This document shows, one piece after another, positions 25,051-32,968 of a stretch of DNA of 34,637 nucleotides. Under the pieces are notes generated by a model, which worked only from the letters and a program-made list of their open reading frames with translations, was not told the origin of the DNA and searched no databases. The DNA comes from JBECKX01 sp964468475 (GTDB lineage Bacteria; Zixibacteria; MSB-5A5; CAIYYT01): NCBI GenBank assembly GCA_964468475.1, contig CAYXUL010000031.1, forward strand, positions 1 through 34,637. The letters run 5' to 3'. Position numbers and translations under genes: made by a program. Position 1 is the stretch's first letter, and each line of letters begins with the position of its first letter.

Positions 25051-25068
25051 CAAGAGTAGCAGAGTAGC
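25046..25068 (+). repeat. Short AGTAGC tandem repeat
   Basis: AGTAGC occurs at 25046, 25055 and 25063 (steps of 9 and 8 nt), covering the stop codon of the upstream gene and the start of the intergenic gap. It is probably a simple-sequence run without a function. Confidence 0.5.
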
Positions 25069-25099
25069 CGTGAGTTTGAGGGTAAAGGAGTAGAGGACC

Positions 25100-25402
25100 A
25101 TGTGGGCGGTTAGAATGTTTCTGATGATCGTGTTTCTGATCGTCACGATTGGATTCTTCGTTTATAATGCTGATGAGACGGTTGATATTGTGATCCTGCA
25201 TACGCGATATCTTGACGTATCGTTGATGGTTGTGCTTCTGATTGCTTTTATTGCCGGTATGCTGGCTAGCTTTCTGATTGCAGTAACTTACTTCTTTAGA
25301 ATTTCTTCCGACGCATCTCAGGCGAAGCGACAAGTCAAAAAGCTGGAGGCAGAAATCACTGCTTTGCGCAACCGCCAGATCGACCAAATTGACTCGGTTT
25401 AG
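25100..25402 (+). CDS. lapA: LapA-domain inner-membrane protein
   Basis: 100 aa with two transmembrane helices (MFLMIVFLIVTIGFFVYNA and LMVVLLIAFIAGMLASFLIAV) joined by a short loop with VDIVILHTRYLDVS, and a cytoplasmic C-terminal coiled coil (QAKRQVKKLEAEITALRNRQ). This is the layout of LapA/YciS (DUF1049), a small inner-membrane protein that in E. coli sits next to LapB and takes part in lipopolysaccharide assembly. The SD GAGG lies just before ATG 25100. The following gene encodes a LapB-like TPR protein, which supports the assignment. Confidence 0.82.
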   Translation: MWAVRMFLMIVFLIVTIGFFVYNADETVDIVILHTRYLDVSLMVVLLIAFIAGMLASFLIAVTYFFRISSDASQAKRQVKKLEAEITALRNRQIDQIDSV

Positions 25403-25421
25403 TCTTTGGGCTAGTTGCAGT

Positions 25422-25450
25422 TTGACAAGGTAGTTGACGTTTTGGATATC
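25422..25450 (+). promoter_or_regulatory. Possible promoter before lapB-like gene
   Basis: TTGACA (25422-25427), 17 nt, GATATC (25445-25450), 19 nt before the lapB-like start. The -35 is perfect and the -10 is weak. It may give extra transcription of the TPR gene and the SPOR and mut genes downstream. Confidence 0.4.
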
Positions 25451-25469
25451 ATGGGTGGAATAGCGCAAG

Positions 25470-26540
25470 ATGTTTGAATTAAGCATGTGGTATTATATCG
25501 TGGGGCTGGCCATTATCCTGCTATTCGCGGGACTTCTGACGGTGCAGATGCGCCGCAAGAAGCGGCGGGAAGCCCGTGATGGCGGGCTGTATATTTCTGC
25601 GTTACAGGCGATCCTGGCCGGAAACCAGGTTGATGCTTTCTACAAGCTCAAGGAAGTCGTCTCTCAGGATTCTTCTAATATCGATGCCTACCTGCGGCTG
25701 GGCAAGATTCTTGCCGATCGCGGTAAAGCCAAGCAGGCAATCCAGATTCACTCCGATCTTCTGCTTCGCGCAGATCTGACCCCGGCGCAGAAAACCGAGA
25801 TCAATCATTTCCTGATCGAAGACTACGTTATGGATGGTCAGATTGACCACGCCATCGATCTGCTGCGGAAGGAATTCGACGGCGATGCGTCCCGCCTCGA
25901 TACCGGCGCACGGCTTGTGGATCTGCTGATGGAAGGCGGCAAGTTCGAGGAAGCGGAAACAATCGCAGAAAAATTGAATAAGCGTGACAGCGATCGATTT
26001 GCCGCACAGCTGGCAACGGTGAAGATTATGCTGGCCGATCGCTTCCGCGACGAGGGCAAAGGCAAACGGGCAAGAATCCTGTACAAGGCGGCGCACCATC
26101 TCGATAACGAGAAGCATGATGTCTGGGTTAAGATCGGGGACAGTTACCTTGACGAGGACCGTACCGAAGATGCCGTGAAAGCCTGGATCACCTTAACCGA
26201 GGAAAGCCCACAGAGTGCCCACCTGGTCTTTGACCGCTTGCGTCGTTCGCTGTTTGATCTGGGACAGTTCAATACGATCAACAGCATATTCGAAGGAATT
26301 CTCGAACGCGACCAGAACAATGTTTCCGCACTACTCGCCCTCGGTGAGCTTTACCACAAGAAAGGCGATCACATGCAGGCCCTTGAGTACTATCGGCAGG
26401 CGCTGGCGTTGAAGCCGGAACTTACGGCTGCCAACCTCGGAATTGCGCGAATCTATCGCGATCAGGGCAGAATTGATGATGCATTTGATATTCTCGAAAA
26501 ACAGTTCTTCCAGACGGAGGCAATGCGGCAGGAATCGTGA
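25470..26540 (+). CDS. lapB: LapB-like membrane-anchored TPR protein
   Basis: 356 aa. An N-terminal transmembrane helix (YYIVGLAIILLFAGLLTVQM, residues about 7-26) is followed by a basic patch and an array of TPR-like helical pairs (for example DAYLRLGKILADRGKAKQAIQIHSDLL and ALLALGELYHKKGDHMQALEYYRQALALKPELTAANLGIARIYRDQGRIDDAF). Position after lapA, the anchor and the TPRs match LapB/YciM, which in E. coli controls LpxC turnover by FtsH. E. coli LapB ends in a rubredoxin-like domain with two CxxC pairs; here the protein stops at about the end of the TPRs with no cysteine pairs, so it is a rubredoxin-less variant or a related TPR protein. The SD is weak. The stop overlaps the next gene. Confidence 0.78.
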   Translation: MFELSMWYYIVGLAIILLFAGLLTVQMRRKKRREARDGGLYISALQAILAGNQVDAFYKLKEVVSQDSSNIDAYLRLGKILADRGKAKQAIQIHSDLLLRADLTPAQKTEINHFLIEDYVMDGQIDHAIDLLRKEFDGDASRLDTGARLVDLLMEGGKFEEAETIAEKLNKRDSDRFAAQLATVKIMLADRFRDEGKGKRARILYKAAHHLDNEKHDVWVKIGDSYLDEDRTEDAVKAWITLTEESPQSAHLVFDRLRRSLFDLGQFNTINSIFEGILERDQNNVSALLALGELYHKKGDHMQALEYYRQALALKPELTAANLGIARIYRDQGRIDDAFDILEKQFFQTEAMRQES

Positions 26541-27546
26541 ACTGCTCACGGTTATCACTCTTCTTCTCGTTGTTGCAAGTCTGACCTTTACCACGCCGCT
26601 GCAGGCTACCTCCCAGGCAAAATCGCTCCACGAGGCTCTGAGTCGAATTGACGCTCAATTGCAGCAGGGCAACTGGCAGAAATCTCGCGAGTCGCTGCTC
26701 AAGTTCCCTGATTCGGCGCGTGATCAGTACTGGAACTTACTTTGGGCACTTTCGGATCAAGACGGCATGACATCGTATCGCGCGCTGCTAAAGCTGGTCG
26801 CAGAGGATCCGCCGGCGCCGATCAGCTGTCGCGCCGTCGAAGGGCTGGCGGAGTTTCATCTGATGCGGCATGATTATGCCCTGGCGCTGGCTCAAATTGA
26901 CCAGCACCTGCAAAGCTGCACTGCGGCCGGCAGCCATGGTCTGCTGCTCAAACTGCGAGGACAGGCTTATCTCAGGGTCAATCTGCCGGAAGAGGCAGCA
27001 TCCTCGTTTAAGCAGGCGCTTGCCGCCGACGTTTCTCCTCGCAGTAATGCGGAGACGATTCTGGCGCTGGGTGAGGCTCACGCCGAAAAACGGGATTATG
27101 CCCGAGCTGATCACGCCTATATGCGATTGACACAATCGCTTACCGGCGATTACAATGCTCTTGCTATTCGCAACCTGCGCGATATCCGCAAGCAAATCGG
27201 AGATAGCACCGGCGTCGCGACACTCGACAAGCTTCTTGGGAAGGTACAGAGAGGTGACGAGGCCCCAGGTAACAGTGGCAATGTGCCAGATGAGGGCAGA
27301 GCCATGTCGACGCAGTCGGCATTCGCAATAAGAATCGGCCAGTTCACCAACCAGGAGGATGCCGAATCATTGTTGCACAAGTTTCGCGCCGACGGGTATA
27401 CTGTTGCAGTCAATGAGACCTCGATCGCGGGTAACACGCTCTATGCTGTCGATCTTGGGCGTTTCGACACGGCGGTGAGCGCCGCGCGATTTATGCACAA
27501 ATTGCAGAAGCAAACCAACGCTACTTATCGGGTCGTATCCTACTAA
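26476..27546 (+). CDS. Exported SPOR-domain protein with TPR-like repeats
   Basis: 356 aa from ATG 26476, which overlaps the LapB-like gene by 65 nt and has CAGGG (26463-26467) 8 nt upstream. The frame also allows a TTG at 26443. After a basic N-region comes a hydrophobic segment (LLTVITLLLVVASLTFTTPLQA), so it is exported or membrane-anchored. The middle (SKFP-like repeats; HDYALALAQIDQHLQS, ASSFKQALAADVSPRSNAETILALGEAHAEKRDYARADHAYMRL) is TPR-like. The last 75 residues form a SPOR domain (SAFAIRIGQFTNQEDAESLLHKF, YAVDLGRFDTAVSAARF), which binds denuded peptidoglycan glycan strands, commonly at the division septum. The gene links LapA/LapB-like envelope genes to mutS, whose ATG directly follows its stop. 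Confidence 0.82.
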   Translation: MMHLIFSKNSSSRRRQCGRNRELLTVITLLLVVASLTFTTPLQATSQAKSLHEALSRIDAQLQQGNWQKSRESLLKFPDSARDQYWNLLWALSDQDGMTSYRALLKLVAEDPPAPISCRAVEGLAEFHLMRHDYALALAQIDQHLQSCTAAGSHGLLLKLRGQAYLRVNLPEEAASSFKQALAADVSPRSNAETILALGEAHAEKRDYARADHAYMRLTQSLTGDYNALAIRNLRDIRKQIGDSTGVATLDKLLGKVQRGDEAPGNSGNVPDEGRAMSTQSAFAIRIGQFTNQEDAESLLHKFRADGYTVAVNETSIAGNTLYAVDLGRFDTAVSAARFMHKLQKQTNATYRVVSY

Positions 27547-30162
27547 ATGACGACTAAACAAACTCCGCTGATGGAGCAGTACTTCTCCATCAAGAAACAA
27601 CATCCGGACAAGATTCTCTTTTTCCGCATGGGCGATTTCTACGAGATGTTCGGCCGTGATGCCGAAGTCGCTGCGCCGATTTTGGGGATCGCGCTGACCA
27701 GCAGGGCGCACGGCAAGTCAACGAGGTTGCCGCTGGCGGGAGTGCCGTATCACGCGGCGGAGAAGTATCTGGCGCAGCTGCTCAAAGCGGGCCTCAAGGT
27801 GGCGATATGTGAGCAAACGGAAGACCCCAAGAAGGCCAAAGGCCTGGTGAGGCGCGAAGTCACAGAGATTATCACCCCGGGTACAATTACGGTAGAGGGC
27901 GCGTTGCCTGCAGATCGTGAGAATCTGATAGTTTCATTTCATGCCAACGGTTCCGGCAGGGCGGGCTTTACCGCTCTGGAGTTTGCTACCGGCCGGGTGA
28001 CTACCTTTGAAGGGCCCCTGGAATCAGCTCTCGATATGATCGAGTCATTGGCGCCACAAGAGGTACTTCTATCTGATGCGATCGACGGCACATTGTCGTC
28101 GCGGCTCGAACGAACCGGGGCGGAACTATCAAGAATCGAAGGCTGGCGCTTCGACAGTGATTACTGCGAGAACAAAATTAAGGCGTACTACCAGGTCCAT
28201 TCACTGGCGGCATTCGAGCTGGAGGATCGTCCGGCGGTCTCGGCCGCGCTGGGCAGTCTGCTCTCCTACCTGGAGGAGATGAAGTTCGCGTCTCCGCTGC
28301 ACCTGAGCGCTCCGAGGTTTGCGGAGCAGGCGGAGTGTGTTTACCTTGATGCCGCAACGCTGCGAAATCTCGAAATCCTGCGGCCTTCTGTCGGCGAGAA
28401 TAAACAACACTGCCTGGCAGGGTTACTTGATTTCAGTCAAACCGCGATGGGACATCGTTGCCTGGCACGCTGGTTGGCTTCACCGCTGCGCCAAATTGAC
28501 GCTATCGAGAGACGCCAGCAAGCGGTCGGTAGGCTGGTCGATGATGATGAACTGCGCGATAACCTGCAGGGAATATTGAAGGGAATATCAGACCTCGAAC
28601 GGCTTGCCGGCAAATTGGGCTATCGTAAGGCAAACCCGCGCGACCTTGTGCAGCTCAAGCTAAGCCTGCGACTGCTTCCGCCACTAAGGGAATCACTGGC
28701 AACGGGCGGTTCTGAGCTGTTCACTTCGGCAGCAGAGCAGCTTCCTGACCTCACCGAGGTTGCAGGTCAGATCGATGCCGCGCTGATTGCTGAACCGCCT
28801 TTGCTAACCAATGGCGGCGGATTGATCCGCTCCGGATATTCGCAGAAGCTGGATGACTTGAAATCGTCGATCAAAGGAGCTGTAGATTTCATCAATGGTC
28901 TGCAGGAAAAGTTGCGGGCCGAAACCAGGATACCATCTCTCAAAGTGGGCTACAATCAGGTGCATGGGTACTATATCGAGGTAACCAAACCGAATTTGAG
29001 CAATGTCCCTGACAGTTTCATACGCAAGCAGACACTGGTCAATGCCGAACGTTTTATCACCGAGGAATTGAAAGAGAAAGAGGAGTTAATCCTCGCGGCG
29101 GAGGAGAAAATCAACGCCGTCGAGGAATCAATCTTCAACGAGCTCCGTGACGCCGTTGCCGAGCATATCAGGCAAATCAATCACGCCGGACAGATCGTGG
29201 GTGAGGTAGACGTGTTGCTTTCCTTTGCCATGGCTGCGCGCAGGTATGGCTACGTTCGTCCGGAACTCACCGGCGTTCCCATAATCGAGATCAGCGAAGG
29301 CAGACACCCTATCATCGAGCAATTACTTCCGCGCGGTGATTTTGTGGGTAATGACACCAGTCTCGACACGGCCGGTGATCAAATTCAACTTTTGACCGGC
29401 CCCAACATGGCAGGCAAATCGACTTACCTGCGGCAGGTGGGGCTGATCGTGATCATGGCGCAGGCGGGCAGTTTTGTGCCTGCTGATAGGGCGCGGATAG
29501 GTATCGTCGACCGTGTATTTACGCGTGTGGGAGCATCGGATCGTCTCTCGCTTGGCGAGTCGACATTCCTGGTGGAAATGAACGAGACCTCACGTATCCT
29601 CAACAACGCCACTCCGCAAAGTTTGATCCTGCTTGATGAAGTCGGCAGAGGTACTTCGACCTACGACGGCCTCGCTATCGCCTGGGCATTGTGTGAATTG
29701 CTTCATGATGACCCACAGCTGCGTTCGCGGACGATATTTGCGACGCACTTCCATGAGCTAACGGAATTGCCCAATTCGCACAGTCGCATCAAGAATTACC
29801 AGGTCCAGGTGAAGCGCCACCGCGATAAGATTATCTTTCTGCGCAAGGTCAAGCCGGGTGGTTGCGATGATAGTTTTGGGATTGAAGTGGCCAAGCTGGC
29901 CGGTATTCCTGCATCACTTACCAGGCGCGCTGGGGAAATTCTGAAACAACTCGAGATTGGCAACTTCGATCCAATCAAGAACCGCACGCGCAGTCACTAC
30001 GTCAACCCCAATCAACTTGCCTTGTTCGAGCAGAAACCCTCGCGTGTCGAGCAGCGCCTGCGAGAGCTGAACATTGAAGAGCTGACCCCGATCGATGCCA
30101 TCAATGCACTTTCGGAGTTGCGACAGCTTATTCGTGAGGAGGGAAGCGATGACCAGAATTAA
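27547..30162 (+). CDS. mutS: DNA mismatch repair protein MutS
   Basis: 871 aa, full-length MutS1. It recognises mismatches and small loops in DNA, then signals to MutL using ATP. The mismatch-reading motif F-x-E is F31-Y32-E33 (MGDFYEMFGRDA). Walker A is GPNMAGKST at 618-626, Walker B is ILLDEVGRGTSTYDG with D697, followed by FATHFHELTELP. The C-terminus has the helix-turn-helix-like end used for dimer contact. ATG 27547 follows the TAA of the SPOR gene with no gap. The end overlaps mutL by 14 nt. Confidence 0.99.
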   Translation: MTTKQTPLMEQYFSIKKQHPDKILFFRMGDFYEMFGRDAEVAAPILGIALTSRAHGKSTRLPLAGVPYHAAEKYLAQLLKAGLKVAICEQTEDPKKAKGLVRREVTEIITPGTITVEGALPADRENLIVSFHANGSGRAGFTALEFATGRVTTFEGPLESALDMIESLAPQEVLLSDAIDGTLSSRLERTGAELSRIEGWRFDSDYCENKIKAYYQVHSLAAFELEDRPAVSAALGSLLSYLEEMKFASPLHLSAPRFAEQAECVYLDAATLRNLEILRPSVGENKQHCLAGLLDFSQTAMGHRCLARWLASPLRQIDAIERRQQAVGRLVDDDELRDNLQGILKGISDLERLAGKLGYRKANPRDLVQLKLSLRLLPPLRESLATGGSELFTSAAEQLPDLTEVAGQIDAALIAEPPLLTNGGGLIRSGYSQKLDDLKSSIKGAVDFINGLQEKLRAETRIPSLKVGYNQVHGYYIEVTKPNLSNVPDSFIRKQTLVNAERFITEELKEKEELILAAEEKINAVEESIFNELRDAVAEHIRQINHAGQIVGEVDVLLSFAMAARRYGYVRPELTGVPIIEISEGRHPIIEQLLPRGDFVGNDTSLDTAGDQIQLLTGPNMAGKSTYLRQVGLIVIMAQAGSFVPADRARIGIVDRVFTRVGASDRLSLGESTFLVEMNETSRILNNATPQSLILLDEVGRGTSTYDGLAIAWALCELLHDDPQLRSRTIFATHFHELTELPNSHSRIKNYQVQVKRHRDKIIFLRKVKPGGCDDSFGIEVAKLAGIPASLTRRAGEILKQLEIGNFDPIKNRTRSHYVNPNQLALFEQKPSRVEQRLRELNIEELTPIDAINALSELRQLIREEGSDDQN

Positions 30163-31990
30163 GCTGCTTCCCGATGTGCTAATCAACAAGATCGCGGCCG
30201 GTGAGGTAATTGAGAGACCAGCTTCGGTGGTGAAAGAACTGGTGGAGAACTCGATCGACGCTGAGGCAACGCAAGTTGAGGTTCGGGTTGATGAGGGCGG
30301 CTCGCGAAGCATCGAGGTTAACGATAACGGTGTCGGTATGTCGCCGGAAGAACTCAAGCTGGCAGTGCAGCGTCATGCGACCAGCAAACTCTCGACACCT
30401 GAAGATCTCTTCTCGATCAGATCATTCGGCTTTCGCGGCGAAGCTCTGCCGTCGATTGCTGCAGTTGCCCGTTTGACAATCAAGTCACGTCAGCAGGGAG
30501 CGGATTCGGGATATCAGATAGTCATCGAGGGTGGCGAGTTGAAGTCAGAGGGGGAGGTCGGCTGTGACTACGGTACATATATCACAGTAAACAACCTTTT
30601 TTTCAATACTCCCGCGCGCCGGAAATTTCTGAAGACTGCTTCGGCGGAGGTGAGGCGCATAGTGGAAGTAATGGAGTCACTGGCGGTTGGTAATCCGCAG
30701 TGCAGCTTCCTGCTTGACTCCGGCGGACAGCGCCTGCTTGACGCTTCTGCGACCGGTGATCGCGTCGAGCGCGCCGCTCAGCTGTATGGAATAGCCAATC
30801 GCGGCAAGTTCATTCATAGCTCAAAGGCGGGTGAGCAGTTTCGGCTTGAGGTTTATTTATCCTTGCCGGAACTTTGTCGCCGCAATCGTTCGCGCATAAT
30901 GACTCTTGTTAACAATCGGCGCATTGACTCCAAATCTCTGTTCGCTGCGGTGACATCATCATACGGAGAGTTTCTTAACAACGGGACCTATCCGCAGGGT
31001 GTGGTCTACCTTGATATTGAACCGCAGTTGGTCGATGTCAACGTGCACCCGGCAAAATCGGAGGTGCGGTTTTCTGATGAGCGCACCTTGTTCCATTCCC
31101 TCTACCACTTGATTCGAGACTCGCTACTGGAGGGAGACTCAAGCCGGGGCCTGGGCTCACTGCCGCGTAGAAGTACACCGGGCATGACAACCGAGCGATT
31201 TCGGCAGCGCACCCGCGAATCTATGCGGAGTTTCTTCGACTCGACGACCGGAAGCGGCAGGCGTGCGGAGGAATCGTTGGCGGCGATTGTGGCACAGGAG
31301 GAGACCGCTACGAACGGCGGTAGTCTGACCGCGCCAGCTGAAGATGTGCCCGTGTCACAGGCAGTTTCGGAGACTGCTGCGTCCGCCCCGGGAAGGGCGG
31401 AGTTAAAGTCAAACCTTGATGCGTCAATTCGTCTCTATCAGATGGCGGGCCTTTATATCATTGCCCTGGCACGCGACAGCCTGATGATTATCGACCAGCA
31501 CGCTGCTCACGAGCGGGTGCTGTTTGAGTTGGCGATGAAATCATTCAAGAAGCAGAGCATCACTTCTCAGCAGCTCCTCTTTCCGGTGGCGCTGCAACTT
31601 GAGCCAAGTGATATCGAGGTATTCCAGCGGGAACGCGACACACTACAATCGTTCGGTTTCAGAGTGTCTGATTTCGGTCCGAGGCAGATACAAATAGAGG
31701 CGGTACCGGCGGCCCTGGGCAGCAAGAATCCGGAAGTGCTTTTCCGTGAGCTTCTCGACGACTTCGGCGACGTCAGCGGCGACGAGAAAAAACGTTTCGA
31801 AAAGAAGGCGGCTTCGTTCGCCTGCCGGGGGGCCATTATGGCCGGCGACCGGTTGTCCGAGCCGGCGATGCGTGCGCTGCTGGAGAATCTGCTGGCAGCG
31901 GAGAATCCGTATGTTTGCCCGCACGGCCGTCCAACGATCATAAAATTCACGCGCGATGAATTGGACCTGAAGTTTGGAAGACTCGGGTAA
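30149..31990 (+). CDS. mutL: DNA mismatch repair protein MutL (endonuclease type)
   Basis: 613 aa from ATG 30149, chosen because the canonical N-terminus MTRIKLLPDVLINKIAAGEV begins there with GAGGAGGG (30136-30143) as a strong SD; an in-frame start at 30095 inside mutS is rejected. GHKL ATPase motifs are N34 in ELVENSIDAEA, DNGVGM and SFGFRGEAL. A variable linker (about 330-420) precedes the C-terminal dimerisation domain, which holds the metal-binding endonuclease motif DQHAAHERVLFE at 449-460 (DQHA-x2-E-x4-E), plus ACRGA and CPHGRP. These mark the nicking type found in bacteria lacking MutH. The final 17 nt overlap miaA. Confidence 0.99.
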   Translation: MTRIKLLPDVLINKIAAGEVIERPASVVKELVENSIDAEATQVEVRVDEGGSRSIEVNDNGVGMSPEELKLAVQRHATSKLSTPEDLFSIRSFGFRGEALPSIAAVARLTIKSRQQGADSGYQIVIEGGELKSEGEVGCDYGTYITVNNLFFNTPARRKFLKTASAEVRRIVEVMESLAVGNPQCSFLLDSGGQRLLDASATGDRVERAAQLYGIANRGKFIHSSKAGEQFRLEVYLSLPELCRRNRSRIMTLVNNRRIDSKSLFAAVTSSYGEFLNNGTYPQGVVYLDIEPQLVDVNVHPAKSEVRFSDERTLFHSLYHLIRDSLLEGDSSRGLGSLPRRSTPGMTTERFRQRTRESMRSFFDSTTGSGRRAEESLAAIVAQEETATNGGSLTAPAEDVPVSQAVSETAASAPGRAELKSNLDASIRLYQMAGLYIIALARDSLMIIDQHAAHERVLFELAMKSFKKQSITSQQLLFPVALQLEPSDIEVFQRERDTLQSFGFRVSDFGPRQIQIEAVPAALGSKNPEVLFRELLDDFGDVSGDEKKRFEKKAASFACRGAIMAGDRLSEPAMRALLENLLAAENPYVCPHGRPTIIKFTRDELDLKFGRLG

Positions 31991-32903
31991 GCTGGCAATT
32001 CCGGCGCTTGTCGGCCCGACGGGAGTCGGCAAAACGTCGGCAGCATTGGAATTAGCTGGGAGATTCAATCTGGAGATTCTCTCTTGCGATTCCCGCCAGA
32101 TTTACAAATACCTCGATATCGGGACGGCAAAACCCACCAAGACCGAATTGCGGGGAACTCCATACCGCTTAATTGATTACGTCGAACCGGAAAGTTTGTA
32201 TTCCGCCGAACTGTATCGGCGCGATGCGGTTACAGTAATTGACAAGATTGTAGCAAGCGGAAAGCTACCACTTATAGTAGGAGGCGCCGGACTCTATCTT
32301 CAGGCGCTAACCAGCGGATTTTTTGCAACTCCTGATCCTGATTTGAGTTATAGAAGAGAGCTAAAGAAATTGTCAACTGAAGAACTGGAGCGAAAACTAG
32401 CGAACGAAGATCCGGCGACTGCTGCCGAAATCGGTGACCGCAATCGAGCGAGGCTGACCAGGGCTCTGGAAATCGTCCACTTGACCGGGCGTTCGAAATC
32501 GGAGCTTACGTGTACCGGCGACTACCCGGAACATTCATTTTCAGTGCTGCCAATTCTGCTAAATTATTCGCGTGAAAAACTTTATCAAATTATAAATTCC
32601 CGCGTCGATAAAATGATACAGGCGGGACTTTTTGACGAAGTTGACTCGCTGATCGAACGCGGTTACGCGCAATCGCCTGTGCTGCAATCGACTCTCGGCT
32701 ATCGAGAGCCGCTGATGTGGCGCAATGGCGAAATCACGCGCGAACGCTGCACAGAACTGATCAAGCAGGGACACAGGAATTACGCGAAACGGCAATTGAC
32801 CTGGTTTCGCCGCGTTGAAAAGCTTGAAAAAATCGACAAAAACGCTGCCTCATGGAGAAAAAAACTGAGTGATGTTATCAGCAAATTTAATCTTGACAGC
32901 TAA
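31974..32903 (+). CDS. miaA: tRNA dimethylallyltransferase MiaA
   Basis: 309 aa, family norm. MiaA transfers a dimethylallyl group to A37 of tRNAs reading UNN codons; the donor comes from the isoprenoid pathway served by dxs. The Walker A is GPTGVGKT at residues 14-21, followed by SCDSRQIYKYLDIGTAKPT, IVGGAGLYLQAL, and RNRARLTRALEI. The start is TTG 31974 within the mutL end; the in-frame ATG 18 nt upstream meets a stop. mutS-mutL-miaA is a common order. Confidence 0.96.
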   Translation: MEDSGKLAIPALVGPTGVGKTSAALELAGRFNLEILSCDSRQIYKYLDIGTAKPTKTELRGTPYRLIDYVEPESLYSAELYRRDAVTVIDKIVASGKLPLIVGGAGLYLQALTSGFFATPDPDLSYRRELKKLSTEELERKLANEDPATAAEIGDRNRARLTRALEIVHLTGRSKSELTCTGDYPEHSFSVLPILLNYSREKLYQIINSRVDKMIQAGLFDEVDSLIERGYAQSPVLQSTLGYREPLMWRNGEITRERCTELIKQGHRNYAKRQLTWFRRVEKLEKIDKNAASWRKKLSDVISKFNLDS

Positions 32904-32922
32904 ACATGTTAAGCCCTATCTT
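32893..32922 (+). promoter_or_regulatory. Promoter with internal palindrome before the MltD-like gene
   Basis: TTGACA (32893-32898), an 18-nt spacer, TATCTT (32917-32922), 46 nt before the start codon. The spacer is filled by GCTAAACATGTTAAGC (32899-32914), a 16-nt palindrome with 14 of 16 symmetric positions. A regulator bound there would block RNA polymerase. The site spans the miaA stop codon. Confidence 0.5.
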
Positions 32923-32968
32923 TCAACAGCTTACGAAAACCGTTCAAGAGTTGGGAGGAACTGCTAAC

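Noticed and set aside
30095..30148. Upstream start for mutL inside mutS
   Set aside because: The canonical MutL N-terminus and a strong SD fix the start at 30149.
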